Below, one piece after another: positions 1 to 8,849 of a stretch of DNA of 64,000 nucleotides. Each line of letters opens with the position of its first letter. Position 1 is the first letter of the stretch. A program made the position numbers and the translations under genes. A model generated the notes under the pieces. It was not told where the DNA came from. It saw only the letters and a list, made by a program, of their open reading frames with translations, and did not search any database. Source of the DNA: Glutamicibacter arilaitensis Re117 (GTDB taxonomy: Bacteria; Actinomycetota; Actinomycetes; Actinomycetales; Micrococcaceae); contig NC_014550.1 in NCBI RefSeq assembly GCF_000197735.1, positions 1,426,001 through 1,490,000 on the forward strand, written 5' to 3'.

Positions 1-275
1 TGGGGGTTATTGAGAATCTTGCCCACTTTACCGGCAATCTTCTTGGTCCATCCTTCGCGCACATCGTCATTGGACGTGGGGGTGGAAGCTGGGGAGCGCG
101 GGACCTGCGCAGCAGGAGAAGCTGGGCTCGCTGGCTGGGAATTTGCCTCATGCGGCTGGGAATGCGCTGGGGATTCCTGCCCGGAAGCAACTGGCTTGGC
201 TGCGTGCTCCGAACCGTCCAAACTCTTCTCTGGCGCGTGCTTATTGCGATGCGGGCGCGGTTGATCTTGCTCCAT
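1..275 (-). CDS. Pro/Ser/Ala-rich protein of unknown function (N-terminal part only)
   Basis: The minus strand reads from an ATG at 275 to the window edge for 91 residues with no stop. The visible part begins MEQDQPRPHRNKHAPEK and is a low-complexity, probably disordered stretch rich in Pro, Ser, Ala, His and Gln up to about residue 65. It then turns into a basic amphipathic segment (KKIAGKVGKILNNP). There is no signal peptide or membrane segment in what is visible. A TANNNT box lies 7 bases before the ATG, so the mRNA may be leaderless. The gene is divergent from the membrane protein at 437. The family cannot be named because the folded domain lies outside the window. Confidence 0.6.
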   Translation of the reverse strand, partial: MEQDQPRPHRNKHAPEKSLDGSEHAAKPVASGQESPAHSQPHEANSQPASPASPAAQVPRSPASTPTSNDDVREGWTKKIAGKVGKILNNP

Positions 276-282
276 GGGTCAG

Positions 283-288
283 AGCATA
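283..288 (-). promoter_or_regulatory. -10 box, leaderless type
   Basis: Reads TATGCT on the minus strand, 7 bases before the ATG at 275. This is one of about fifteen such boxes in the window; no convincing -35 was seen. Confidence 0.4.
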
Positions 289-436
289 TCGCGCGGAGGT
301 GACTATTAAGTGGTTCAAGACACTGTGGACTTCGGTTGTTGAGCCAGTTCACAGGCATGGAACGGAACCACGATTGGCTTGGACTCGTTAGACTTGTCAA
401 AGAACAGCTGTGAGACGTAGGCGAATAGGTGAACCT

Positions 437-2167
437 GTGCGAAAAGTAATCTCCGTGATCGCGATGCTGCTGGGGGCTGCGGCCCTGGTAGTCGGCATCG
501 GACAGAAGACCTTTTGGGCTCCGCCCGAAACGGTCACTGCGAACATGCCGCAATTGACTGATGAGGCACCGCTGACCCTGATTGAATCCTCGGTCAACTC
601 CCCAAAGCTTGATCCAGTGGAACTGGTGATTACTGCAAAGGGCGAATTCACCGCTTCCTTGGGTCGCGACTATGACGTCGCAGCCTGGATCGGCGATGCA
701 GCGCATGTGTCGGTGACTGGTATCGATACCGAAAACCACAAGATGATCGCCGAATACACCAAGGGCAAGGGCGAAGTGCCAAACCCTGCTGGCGCTGACA
801 TCTTCTTCGACTCGCAGACCGCTGACAAGACCATGACTTACCGCTGGACTGCTCCAGACACCGGGGACTGGTCCCTGCTGCTGGCCGCAGGTGGAAAGGA
901 TGCCGCTCCGGTGGATATCTCGGTAACCTACGCCAACGATGACGCCATGCCATTTGCCGTGCCTTTGATCATTGCCGGCTCCGTGCTGCTGGTCTTCGGC
1001 CTGGCCCTGCTGATCATGCGCCCGGCAAAGCCTAAGACCGGAACGAACACCCAGCACTCGGTAGCAGTCGCTGCCGTTCTTGCGCTGGCGATCTCCGGTG
1101 TTTCGCTGCCTATGGCCCCAAGCGATGATTCCAGCGCCAGCCCGTCGGAATCTGCCCAGAAGTCCGATGAAGCCAAGAAATCCGATGACTCCAAGAAGCC
1201 AGAGGATGAGAAGGCGTCTGAAGAAGCACCGAGCTCCGCATCGGCTTCTTCCTCGGTTGAAGAAACCGCCAGCTTCCCGGTGATCACCGAAGAGCAGCTC
1301 AAGCGCGTGCTTGCAGATGCCCAGGAACAGATCTCCAAGGCAGATGACAAGACCAGCTCCAAGGCATTGGACTCCCGCAGTGCAGGGGCATTCAAGTACC
1401 TGCGCAACAAGCGCTACGAGATGCTCAAGGAAAAGTTCAAGGTAGACAAGCCACTGGCACTGACCACCCAGGTCATCCGTTCCGCAGCAGTGCCGAACGC
1501 CAGCGAAGCGAAATTCCCGCGAGTGATCTCCGTAGTCACCGCGAAGAACAACGACGCAGATACCTTGCCACAGGCACTGACCCTGGTGCAAGAGAACGCC
1601 CGCGATAACTTCAAGGTTGTCTTCGCCGGGCAGATGCTGCCGAACTCCACCTTCCCAGGCATCGCAGTGGGCGATCCATCCACCACCCAGCTGAAGGCTG
1701 ATTCCAAGGGCCTGCAGATGACCCCGGAGAAGGCATTGGAAGCACTGGCCAAGGTGCTCAGCGATGACGGCGCCAAGGAAAAGAGCAAGTTCGCCAAGTC
1801 GGACTTCATCGCTGCAGTGCATTCGGCACAGAAGGATGAAGCCAAGGCTGCCAACGAAGCGAAGGTGACCTACAAGCGCAGCGTCACCGAGGGGGACACC
1901 AAGGTCGTTTCCACCCCTGATGGCGGAGCGATTGTCACCGGCAAGCTGAACAACAAGGCACGCTTCATCCGCACCGAAGATGCGGATCCGCTGGAGAGCA
2001 AGGATAAGCTGACCGAACAGCTGCTGGGTTCGAGCTCCTCGAATGGCGATGTGGAAAGCACCTACGCTGAACCAGTAATGTTCTACCTGCCAGCCGATGG
2101 CTCCAAGGACAAGATCCAGCTGATCTCTGCAAGCCAGGTCCTGCTCGATGTGAAGGAAGTTGACTAA
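437..2167 (+). CDS. membrane protein with long Ser/Lys/Glu linker and C-terminal extracytoplasmic domain
   Basis: 576 residues from the GTG at 437, chosen because AGGTGA lies 4 bases upstream; an in-frame GTG at 410 has no ribosome site. An N-terminal hydrophobic segment (residues 4-20) is followed by about 150 residues of soluble domain. Two membrane segments follow near residues 175-195 and 208-225, then a 60-residue linker of Ser, Lys, Glu and Asp. The C-terminal domain of about 290 residues resembles the poorly characterised actinobacterial extracytoplasmic domains often labelled hypothetical. It lies 5 bases upstream of the thioredoxin-like/TPR gene, so the two are probably cotranscribed. 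A possible promoter box TAGACT is at 389-394. Function unknown. Confidence 0.7.
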   Translation: MRKVISVIAMLLGAAALVVGIGQKTFWAPPETVTANMPQLTDEAPLTLIESSVNSPKLDPVELVITAKGEFTASLGRDYDVAAWIGDAAHVSVTGIDTENHKMIAEYTKGKGEVPNPAGADIFFDSQTADKTMTYRWTAPDTGDWSLLLAAGGKDAAPVDISVTYANDDAMPFAVPLIIAGSVLLVFGLALLIMRPAKPKTGTNTQHSVAVAAVLALAISGVSLPMAPSDDSSASPSESAQKSDEAKKSDDSKKPEDEKASEEAPSSASASSSVEETASFPVITEEQLKRVLADAQEQISKADDKTSSKALDSRSAGAFKYLRNKRYEMLKEKFKVDKPLALTTQVIRSAAVPNASEAKFPRVISVVTAKNNDADTLPQALTLVQENARDNFKVVFAGQMLPNSTFPGIAVGDPSTTQLKADSKGLQMTPEKALEALAKVLSDDGAKEKSKFAKSDFIAAVHSAQKDEAKAANEAKVTYKRSVTEGDTKVVSTPDGGAIVTGKLNNKARFIRTEDADPLESKDKLTEQLLGSSSSNGDVESTYAEPVMFYLPADGSKDKIQLISASQVLLDVKEVD

Positions 2168-2172
2168 TACCC

Positions 2173-3084
2173 ATGACCGACCAGAACATTCCCTCAACCC
2201 GCGGTGCGGTAGATCTTTCAGCTCTGGCTCACCAGGGCTCGGAGGCTACCCAGAGCGCGCCGGCAGCTGCGGCGAGCTGGACCACCAACCTGGACCAGGG
2301 CGCGTTCGAGCAGTTCGTTGGCATGTCCCAGCAGGTTCCTGCCATTGTGTCCCTCGGTTCGCCTCGCGTGCAGGTCTCCGTGGACCTGGATGCAACCCTG
2401 CGCAAGCTCGTGGATGCCAAGGGCGGCAAATTCATCCTGGGTCTGGTGGATGCCGAAACCTATCCGCAGATCGCCCAAGCATTCCAAGCACAGCAGATTC
2501 CGATGGTGGTTGCCCTGATCAAGGGACAGCCTGTTCCGCTGTTCCAGGGTCCTGCCGCTGAAGAGCAGATTGTCCAGGTTTTCGCACAGCTTGAGCAGCT
2601 CGCAGTCCAACAGGGCATGAGCGGTACCGCCCCAGCCTTCTCCGGGGAAGCCCAGCAGGGCGAACCGGAACTTCCGCCGCTGCACCAAAAGGCCGTGGAT
2701 GCCATTGATGCTGGTGACTACGCGGCTGCCGAAGCCGCGTATCTGGAAGCGCTGAACGAGAAGCCGAACGACAAGGATGCGCAGATTGGCGTGTACCAGG
2801 TTCGTTTGCTTTCCCGCACGCACAACCTGGACTTGGCCAAGTCCCGCGACAAGGCCGCGCAGAACCCTGATGACATCGCAGCCCAGCTCGATGTCGCAGA
2901 TCTGGACGTGGTGGGCGGACATGTTGAGGATGCCTTTGGGCGTCTGGTGTCATTGATCTCGCGCCTGGCTGATGAGGACCGCGAGCGCGTGCGCCGCCGG
3001 TTGATCGAACTGTACGCAGTGATCGGCAACAACGATCCGCGTGTAGCGGCCTCCCGGCAGAAGCTGGCCCGCGTACTCTTCTAG
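2173..3084 (+). CDS. thioredoxin-like/TPR co-chaperone (CnoX/YbbN type) lacking the CXXC motif
   Basis: 303 residues. Residues 35-145 form a thioredoxin-like fold: the segment aligning with the strand and active-site turn reads VPAIVSLGSPRVQVS, and the cis-proline loop is QQIP (residues 107-110). The redox CXXC pair is absent, so it cannot act as a dithiol oxidoreductase. Residues 165-300 are Ala-rich helical TPR-like repeats (for example DAGDYAAAEAAYLEALNEKP). This is the layout of the CnoX/YbbN family, which holds client proteins for chaperones; naming that role here is inference. It ends before a strong hairpin terminator. Confidence 0.8.
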   Translation: MTDQNIPSTRGAVDLSALAHQGSEATQSAPAAAASWTTNLDQGAFEQFVGMSQQVPAIVSLGSPRVQVSVDLDATLRKLVDAKGGKFILGLVDAETYPQIAQAFQAQQIPMVVALIKGQPVPLFQGPAAEEQIVQVFAQLEQLAVQQGMSGTAPAFSGEAQQGEPELPPLHQKAVDAIDAGDYAAAEAAYLEALNEKPNDKDAQIGVYQVRLLSRTHNLDLAKSRDKAAQNPDDIAAQLDVADLDVVGGHVEDAFGRLVSLISRLADEDRERVRRRLIELYAVIGNNDPRVAASRQKLARVLF

Positions 3085-3116
3085 GCTGATCTTCCAACGC
3101 GCAAGCACATGACTTC

Positions 3117-3156
3117 AACGCCGTGACCTAGGCATTTGCCAGGTCACGGCGTTTTT
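3117..3156 (+). terminator. Rho-independent terminator
   Basis: A 13-bp perfect stem (AACGCCGTGACCT at 3117-3129 with its complement at 3141-3153) is followed by a T run at 3152-3156. It closes the membrane protein/TPR unit. Confidence 0.9.
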
Positions 3157-3207
3157 GGGCTTCAGGATTAACTCCAAAGGATGATGCGATCTGACTTGGG
3201 GCATTGT

Positions 3208-3213
3208 TAGCCT
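3208..3213 (+). promoter_or_regulatory. -10 box, leaderless type
   Basis: TAGCCT lies 6 bases before the ATG at 3220. There is no Shine-Dalgarno sequence between them, so transcription probably starts at or next to the start codon. Confidence 0.45.
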
Positions 3214-3219
3214 TGATAT

Positions 3220-3978
3220 ATGAATCAGATCGCACTGGATATACGGGGTCTCGCCAAGCAATTCGGCGCCAAGATTGCCGTAAACAACGTCAGCTTGCAG
3301 GTTCCAGCAGGGTCCTTCTATGGACTAGTAGGACCCAATGGCGCCGGCAAGACCACCATGCTCTCCATGGCCACTGGACTGCTGCGTCCGGACTCAGGCC
3401 AAGCGCTGGTCAACGGCGTAGACATCTGGGCTGATCCGCAAACTGCCAAGGCCACCTTGGGTGTCCTAGCTGATGGCGTGCGCCAATTTGACCGGCTCAC
3501 CGGACGCCAGTTGGTGACCTATTCCGGCCTATTGCGCGGCATGGACCGTGCAGAAGTCGCCCAGCGCACCGAAGACCTGCTGCGCGTAATGGATCTGGTC
3601 TCCGATGGGGACAAGCTGGTAGTGGATTATTCCGCCGGCATGACCAAGAAAATTTCCCTGGCCACGGCCATGATCCACTCGCCAAAGCTGCTGGTGCTGG
3701 ATGAGCCTTTCGAAGCAGTGGACCCGGTATCGGCCGCGAACATCCGCGACATCCTGAACAACTATGTCGAATTCGGAGGTACGGTCATCGTCTCCTCGCA
3801 CGTGATGGACCTGGTCCAGCGCATGTGCACGCATGTGGCCGTGATTTCCGATGGCGTGCTCAAGGCCCAGGGCACTGTGGATGAGGTCCGCGGCTCCAAG
3901 AGCTTGGAAGATCGCTTTGTCGATCTGGTAGGCGGCCGCGCTAATAACGAGGGGCTCTCATGGTTGCGCACGTCCTAA
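3220..3978 (+). CDS. ABC transporter ATP-binding protein
   Basis: 252 residues, one nucleotide-binding domain. Walker A is GPNGAGKTT (38-46), the signature is the degenerate YSAGMTKKIS (137-146), and Walker B is LLVLDEP (157-163) with the H-loop in SSHVMDL. The class is the drug/lipid exporter (CcmA-like) type, where an ATPase pairs with a multi-span permease. The permease gene starts inside its last codons (19-base overlap), so the two are translationally coupled. Substrate cannot be told from sequence. Confidence 0.9.
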   Translation: MNQIALDIRGLAKQFGAKIAVNNVSLQVPAGSFYGLVGPNGAGKTTMLSMATGLLRPDSGQALVNGVDIWADPQTAKATLGVLADGVRQFDRLTGRQLVTYSGLLRGMDRAEVAQRTEDLLRVMDLVSDGDKLVVDYSAGMTKKISLATAMIHSPKLLVLDEPFEAVDPVSAANIRDILNNYVEFGGTVIVSSHVMDLVQRMCTHVAVISDGVLKAQGTVDEVRGSKSLEDRFVDLVGGRANNEGLSWLRTS

Positions 3979-5525
3979 GCCTGAAACTGCGCCTGCTGGC
4001 CAACGGTTTCAAACGCTCCATCGGCCAGCTCATTGGTGTGATCATCGGCGGGCTATATGCCCTGGGCATGATCGTCATGCTGACCCTCGCTGTCTGGTTC
4101 ACTGCCGGTGAGATTCCTTTCCAGGCAGATATCTTCACCCTGATCGGCTCGGCCGTGGTCCTTGGCTGGGCCATCATCCCACCGCTGCTGACCGGTGTTG
4201 ATCTGACCTTGGAACCTTCGCGCTTCGTGCACTTTGGAATTCCGGAAAAGACCCTGGGTCCCGCACTGGTGCTCGCCGGCTTCATTTCGATCCCCGCAGC
4301 ACTGACCATCGTGGGCCTGATCGGTGCCTCGCTGATGTGGCGCTTGGATGCCGCGGCGCTGACACTGGCGCTGGTGGCAGCTATAGCGACTGCGGTCATG
4401 GCGATCTTGCTGTGCCAGTATCTGGTAATCATGGCTACTGCGCTGCGCGCCAAGCGCCGCTTCCGTGAATTGACCTTCGTGCTGCTTTTCGTGGTGCTCG
4501 TGGGCTTGGGTCCGATCCTCTCCTCGGTGTTCTCTGCAGCGCTGAGCCTGGGCGACTGGGTCAGCCCAATTGCCGCGGTGCTGGGCTACACCCCGCTGGG
4601 TGCCTTTGCCGCCGTTCCCGGTGCTTTTGCCGCCGGACTCTACGGGCAGATGGCCATTCACCTGTTGCTGGGAGTGATCTACCTTGGGGGACTGTACTTG
4701 CTGCTGGCCCGCGCTACGGCGAAGGCGACGGTCACCCCGCCGCCTGAGCAGCGTGCGGCCACGGCGAAGGGGCTGGGTTTCTTCAAGCTGCTTCCGGCTA
4801 CTCCTACCGGAGCGGTGGCAGCGCGCGCACTGACCTACTGGCTCAAGGATCCGCGCTACGCCATTGGCGTGCTCATCGTACCTATGCTGCCGTTGCTCTT
4901 CTGGTTCACTGGCAATCAAACGGGCAGCTACGCGATGATGTATGTGCTGGGCCCAATGATCGGAATTCTCATGGGATTCTCGATTTCAGCAGATATTTCC
5001 TATGACAATACGGCCTTCGCGCTGCACGCATTGACCGGTATTTCCGGCCGGGCTGATCGTGCTGGACGAGCACTGTCTTGTTTGCTGGTTGCTATTATCC
5101 CGGTCCTCGCGGCGGCTATTCTGCCGGGGCTCATTACCGGTTCCTTCTGGCGCATCCCGGGGGACTTGGGGCTGTCCTTGGCCGCCCTGTTCATTGCGCT
5201 GGGTGTTTCCTCGGTGGCTTCGGCCCGCTACACCTACTCGGTACCGCTGCCGGGAGACAACCCGATGAAGACCCCTCCGGGTAATGGCCTGCGCGTGGCA
5301 TTGACCCAGATTCTCACCATGCTGGTCATGGGCCTGCTGCTGATCCCGGTGCTCATTCCGTACGTGATCGGCTGGGTTCAGCAATCGCAGTCCCTTGGTT
5401 TCATCACCTTGGGTGCTGGCCTGGTCCTGGGTGTGCTGCTGTTGCTCGGCGGTATTGCGCTGGGTGGCAAGTGGTACGAGAAGCGCACCCCGGAACTGAT
5501 GCAAGCGGTCATGCTCAACAAGTAG
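3960..5525 (+). CDS. ABC transporter permease, multi-span
   Basis: 521 residues and very hydrophobic, with about 12 candidate membrane helices. Helices occur near residues 20-45, 55-80, 100-125, 130-160, 170-200, 215-265 and, after a central polar loop, from 300 to 515. It starts within the preceding ATPase gene, so the two form one exporter. The size and the paired halves fit ABC-2-like permeases in which both halves are fused. Substrate unknown; the flanking genes give no clue. It is followed by a strong terminator. Confidence 0.85.
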   Translation: MVAHVLSLKLRLLANGFKRSIGQLIGVIIGGLYALGMIVMLTLAVWFTAGEIPFQADIFTLIGSAVVLGWAIIPPLLTGVDLTLEPSRFVHFGIPEKTLGPALVLAGFISIPAALTIVGLIGASLMWRLDAAALTLALVAAIATAVMAILLCQYLVIMATALRAKRRFRELTFVLLFVVLVGLGPILSSVFSAALSLGDWVSPIAAVLGYTPLGAFAAVPGAFAAGLYGQMAIHLLLGVIYLGGLYLLLARATAKATVTPPPEQRAATAKGLGFFKLLPATPTGAVAARALTYWLKDPRYAIGVLIVPMLPLLFWFTGNQTGSYAMMYVLGPMIGILMGFSISADISYDNTAFALHALTGISGRADRAGRALSCLLVAIIPVLAAAILPGLITGSFWRIPGDLGLSLAALFIALGVSSVASARYTYSVPLPGDNPMKTPPGNGLRVALTQILTMLVMGLLLIPVLIPYVIGWVQQSQSLGFITLGAGLVLGVLLLLGGIALGGKWYEKRTPELMQAVMLNK

Positions 5526-5550
5526 CCAAAGCCCATTGCTGTGGGATGCC

Positions 5551-5591
5551 GGCCGCCTGTCAGGAAGTGGATTCCTGGCAGGCGGCCTTTT
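5551..5591 (+). terminator. Rho-independent terminator
   Basis: A GGCCGCCTG..CAGGCGGCC hairpin with extra pairing inside the loop is followed by TTTT. It ends the ABC exporter unit. The remaining 5592-5826 holds no gene. Confidence 0.85.
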
Positions 5592-5813
5592 GCATGTGGC
5601 CGGTGCGTGGAGGTTCACAGGATATTGGCCGTGTCGCACTGAAAGGTCGGAATATCAGTCAAGTAAGAGCTGCCACGGGCTAACAAATTAGCTCGAAGTT
5701 GACTGTTGACTTGTGAAAACAAATTTCGCTTCGAGGCCCTGCAGGGGCTGCAGGCAAAGTCAATGTGGACAACCTCCCATGCTTTGGGCACGGACAGGAA
5801 AGCCAATCCGTAT

Positions 5814-5819
5814 TAGACT
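5814..5819 (+). promoter_or_regulatory. -10 box, leaderless type
   Basis: TAGACT lies 7 bases before the ATG at 5827. Confidence 0.4.
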
Positions 5820-5826
5820 TGAAGGC

Positions 5827-6078
5827 ATGGTGGAACAGTCTGAAGAAACCCGCGGTGGCACTGCCACGATCGAACGTACCGAGACAACCCAGAGTGTCGA
5901 GGCCGGAGATCATGAGCGCTTTGCGCATTACGTGCAGAAAGAGAAGATCATGGAATCGGCATTGTCCGGTGATCCAGTGATCGCTCTGTGCGGCAAGGTC
6001 TGGACGCCAGGCCGAGATCCGAAGAAGTTCCCGGTATGCCCCGAGTGCAAGGAAGTCTACGAATCCTTGATGGGGTAG
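5827..6078 (+). CDS. DUF3039 family small protein
   Basis: 83 residues from the ATG at 5827; the frame is open further upstream but that part is not protein-like. The acidic N-terminus (about 20 residues) is followed by the conserved DUF3039 core: DHERFAHYV, then GDPVIALCGKVWTPGRDPKKF and the knuckle CPECKEVYE. The three Cys (ALCG and CPEC) could bind a metal. DUF3039 proteins are small, conserved in Actinobacteria and of unknown function. The gene sits 55 bases upstream of a superfamily 2 helicase. Confidence 0.85.
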   Translation: MVEQSEETRGGTATIERTETTQSVEAGDHERFAHYVQKEKIMESALSGDPVIALCGKVWTPGRDPKKFPVCPECKEVYESLMG

Positions 6079-6133
6079 TGCTTGGAACCAACCAGCACTA
6101 CTTCACACAATGCACGCGGCCGGGAAAAGGTAA

Positions 6134-7900
6134 ATGACCGAGACACTCTTTGATTTTGGCGACAAGCTTCCACTAGAAGACAAGCTTCCGGTAGCGTACC
6201 CGGAACGTGCGGCATGGGGAACCGGCCCGAAGCTGCGTGCTTGGCAGGCCGAAGCGCTGGCCCTGTACTTCGATACCGAGCCCCGGGACTTCATGGCAGT
6301 GGCAACGCCTGGTGCAGGTAAAACCACCTTCGCGTTGCGTCTGGCCAAGGTTCTGATCGATTCGGGCAAGATCAACCGCTTGATCGTTGTTGCGCCTACC
6401 GACCACCTGAAAAAACAGTGGGCGGATGCAGCAGCTCGTGTGGGTATTTCCTTGGACCCCAATTACAAGAACTCGGATGGCCGCCACGGCTCGCATTACA
6501 TGGGTGTGGTGGTGACCTATGCCCAGGTGGCGCTGAAGCCAGCGGTTCACCGGGCCAAAACCGAGGACGCACGCACCTTGGTAATCATGGATGAGGTCCA
6601 CCACGCCGGTGATGCACTGTCCTGGGGCGACGGCATCCGCGAGGCCTTCGAACCGGCAACCCGCCGCTTGGCACTGACTGGTACGCCATTCCGTTCCGAT
6701 GCCGCCCCGATTCCTTTCGTGCAGTACGTGGACGAGGGCGATGGCATCCGCCGTTCCAAAGCCGACTACACCTACGGCTACGGCAGCGCCCTGGCCGACC
6801 ACGTGGTCCGCCCGGTGCTGTTCATGGCCTATTCGGGCAATATGCGATGGCGCACCTCTGCCGGCGAAGAGATGGAAGCAAACCTCGGCGAAGGCTTCAC
6901 CAAGGATGTCACCGCCCATGCCTGGCGCACCGCGCTGGATCCGCATGGCGACTGGATTCCTTCGGTGCTGCAAGCTGCTGACCGCCGCCTCTCCGAGGTC
7001 CGCCGCACCGTGAAGGATGCCGGTGGGCTGATCATCGCCACGGACCACGAGGATGCGCGCGGGTATGCTGCCCAGCTTGAGGCCATCTGCGGCGAGAAGG
7101 TCACCACCATTCTTTCCGATGACCCCAAGGCATCGCAGAAGATCGACGATTTCTCCGAATCCGAAGCGCGCTGGATGGTTGCGGTGCGCATGGTGTCCGA
7201 AGGCGTGGACGTTCCGCGCCTGTGCGTGGGTGTCTATGCGACTTCTACCTCGACTCCTTTGTTCTTCGCCCAGGCAGTGGGCCGTTTCGTGCGTAGCCGC
7301 AAGCGCGGGGAAGTAGCCAGCGTCTTCCTGCCTTCGGTACCGATCCTGATGGCCCTGGCCAATGAAATGGAAGTCGAGCGCGACCACGCATTGGACCGAG
7401 AAGGCTCCAAGGACGAGGACGGGCTGGATGATTCGCTGCTGGAAGCGGCGAACAAGGAAGACAAGGCCAGCGACGAGCTGACGCGCAATAAGTTCGAAGC
7501 CCTGAACTCCCAAGCTTCCTTCGACCGCGTACTCTTCGATGGTGGCGAGTTCGGCACCGGCGCCGATATCGGCAGTGAAGAGGAGCTGGGCTTCCTCGGG
7601 ATCCCGGGCCTGCTGGATACCGAGCAGGTTTCCGAGCTGCTGCGCAAGCAGCAGAACAAGCAGATTTCCAAAGGCGCGACCAAGCCGGCACCGGTCTCCG
7701 ATCACCGCCTCATGATGGAACTGCGCACCAAGCTGTCCAAGAACGTCTCGGCCTGGGCAGCACGCACCGGCACCCCGCATGGCCAGATCCACAACAAGCT
7801 GCGCAGCGTGTGCGGCGGTCCTGCCGTTCCGCAGGCAACTGTTGACCAGCTGCAGGCGCGCATCGACAAGCTGCAGGATTGGTTCGTAGGGCGCAAGTAG
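6134..7900 (+). CDS. superfamily 2 DEAD/DEAH-type helicase
   Basis: 588 residues. The first RecA domain has Walker A in ATPGAGKTT (57-65), motif Ia VVAPTDHL, motif II DEVH (153-156) and motif III LTGTPFR (181-187). The second RecA domain has the motif V-like region MVSEGVDVPRL and motif VI QAVGRFVRSRK. An acidic linker and a helical C-terminal tail of about 180 residues follow. The overall form resembles type I/III restriction-helicase or XPB-like translocases, but no nuclease domain is present. A ribosome site (GGGAAAAGG) precedes the ATG. It follows DUF3039 and is closed by a terminator, so the pair is a two-gene unit. It presumably acts on DNA or RNA; the substrate is unknown. Confidence 0.88.
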   Translation: MTETLFDFGDKLPLEDKLPVAYPERAAWGTGPKLRAWQAEALALYFDTEPRDFMAVATPGAGKTTFALRLAKVLIDSGKINRLIVVAPTDHLKKQWADAAARVGISLDPNYKNSDGRHGSHYMGVVVTYAQVALKPAVHRAKTEDARTLVIMDEVHHAGDALSWGDGIREAFEPATRRLALTGTPFRSDAAPIPFVQYVDEGDGIRRSKADYTYGYGSALADHVVRPVLFMAYSGNMRWRTSAGEEMEANLGEGFTKDVTAHAWRTALDPHGDWIPSVLQAADRRLSEVRRTVKDAGGLIIATDHEDARGYAAQLEAICGEKVTTILSDDPKASQKIDDFSESEARWMVAVRMVSEGVDVPRLCVGVYATSTSTPLFFAQAVGRFVRSRKRGEVASVFLPSVPILMALANEMEVERDHALDREGSKDEDGLDDSLLEAANKEDKASDELTRNKFEALNSQASFDRVLFDGGEFGTGADIGSEEELGFLGIPGLLDTEQVSELLRKQQNKQISKGATKPAPVSDHRLMMELRTKLSKNVSAWAARTGTPHGQIHNKLRSVCGGPAVPQATVDQLQARIDKLQDWFVGRK

Positions 7901-7917
7901 CGTGATCGTTTTTGGCT

Positions 7918-7954
7918 GATGGAGCCGCACCAAGGTGTGGCTCCATCAACTTTT
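7918..7954 (+). terminator. Rho-independent terminator
   Basis: GATGGAGCCGCACC pairs with GGTGTGGCTCCATC across a 2-base loop, followed by AACTTTT. The next 200 bases up to the pncA stop hold no recognised gene. Confidence 0.85.
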
Positions 7955-8151
7955 CCAAGGCACTGCGACCTGCGAGGACGCTAGCGCATCAGTCGGGCAT
8001 CTAGGAATCGATGCAGTCGCAGGGCCAGCTGACGGATCGTCGCACTGGCGTAGTGGCTAGGACGCCACGCAACTTATAGCGGCAGGTGCAGCGACTCCGG
8101 TGGATGCATGTCGCGGGGCGCACGGAGGCAGCCGGGCAGAGATCCGCGAGC

Positions 8152-8745
8152 CTAGCCTAAGGAGAGCACCGTGACGCCGGCGGCGCGCAGCTGATCGTGC
8201 ACGGCTGGAAGGCCCTGCGGGGACACCGCCGCGGTCAGCGGAGAAATCACCGTGGTGGCAAAGCCCGCTTGCACGGCATCCAGGGCCGTAGCCTTCACAC
8301 AGTGATCAGCGGCCAGGCCAACGAGATCAACAGCAGTGATGCCTTTGGCCTTCAGCCAAAGACCGAGCAGCTCTCCGCTTTCATCCGCCTTATCAGCTGT
8401 GGGATCCAGTTGCCTGGCTTCGAAACCGGAATACGCCGCGGTGAACCGTCCCTTGGCGAAATGCGCATCCACCGCGAGGCCGGCGATGTGCGGATGCAAG
8501 GCCGCGCCCGGGGTTCCCGCCACGCAGTGCACCGGCCACGAATCAATGAAGTCCGGGTTTTCGGAGAAATGATCTCCTGGCTCGATGTGCCAGTCCTGGG
8601 TGGTGACGATTGCCGAGTAGGAACCCTTGCGTTCGGCTACGTCAGCGGCAATGGCGGCAGCGACTGCATTGCCGCCGGCCACAGCAAGTGCGCCGTCTTC
8701 GCAGAAGTCTGGTTGGACATCAATAATCAACAGGGCTGTGCTCAT
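8152..8745 (-). CDS. pncA: nicotinamidase/pyrazinamidase
   Basis: 197 residues of the isochorismatase-like hydrolase fold. The catalytic triad is visible as D9 (LIIDVQPDF), K98 (FAKGRF) and C149 (AADHCVKAT). Metal ligands are D51, H53 and H59 in the DWH..GDHF motif. It hydrolyses nicotinamide to nicotinate and ammonia, the first step of NAD salvage, in the cytoplasm. AAGGAGG precedes the ATG. It lies downstream of pncB on the same strand, separated by a terminator-like hairpin. Together the two enzymes convert nicotinamide to nicotinate mononucleotide. Confidence 0.93.
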   Translation of the reverse strand: MSTALLIIDVQPDFCEDGALAVAGGNAVAAAIAADVAERKGSYSAIVTTQDWHIEPGDHFSENPDFIDSWPVHCVAGTPGAALHPHIAGLAVDAHFAKGRFTAAYSGFEARQLDPTADKADESGELLGLWLKAKGITAVDLVGLAADHCVKATALDAVQAGFATTVISPLTAAVSPQGLPAVHDQLRAAGVTVLSLG

Positions 8746-8780
8746 CGCTGCCTCCTTGGCTAGGGGAGAGTAGACCTTGG

Positions 8781-8828
8781 AAAACTGCAGACCGCAGAAT
8801 CCTTGAATCTAGATCCTACGGTCTGCAG
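8781..8828 (-). terminator. hairpin between pncB and pncA
   Basis: On the minus strand CTGCAGACCG and CGGTCTGCAG form a 10-bp stem with a 24-base loop, then TTTT. It may end or attenuate the pncB transcript before pncA. Confidence 0.6.
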
Positions 8829-8849
8829 CTGAGTTTTTCGTGTGTTTGC

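Noticed and set aside
6173..7933. 586-codon open frame antisense to the helicase gene
   Set aside because: Its length results from GC-rich codon bias; the sense frame has clear helicase motifs and the antisense product has no recognisable domain.
7955..8151. possible small RNA or tRNA between the helicase terminator and pncA
   Set aside because: No cloverleaf or conserved tRNA box was found and no promoter was evident.
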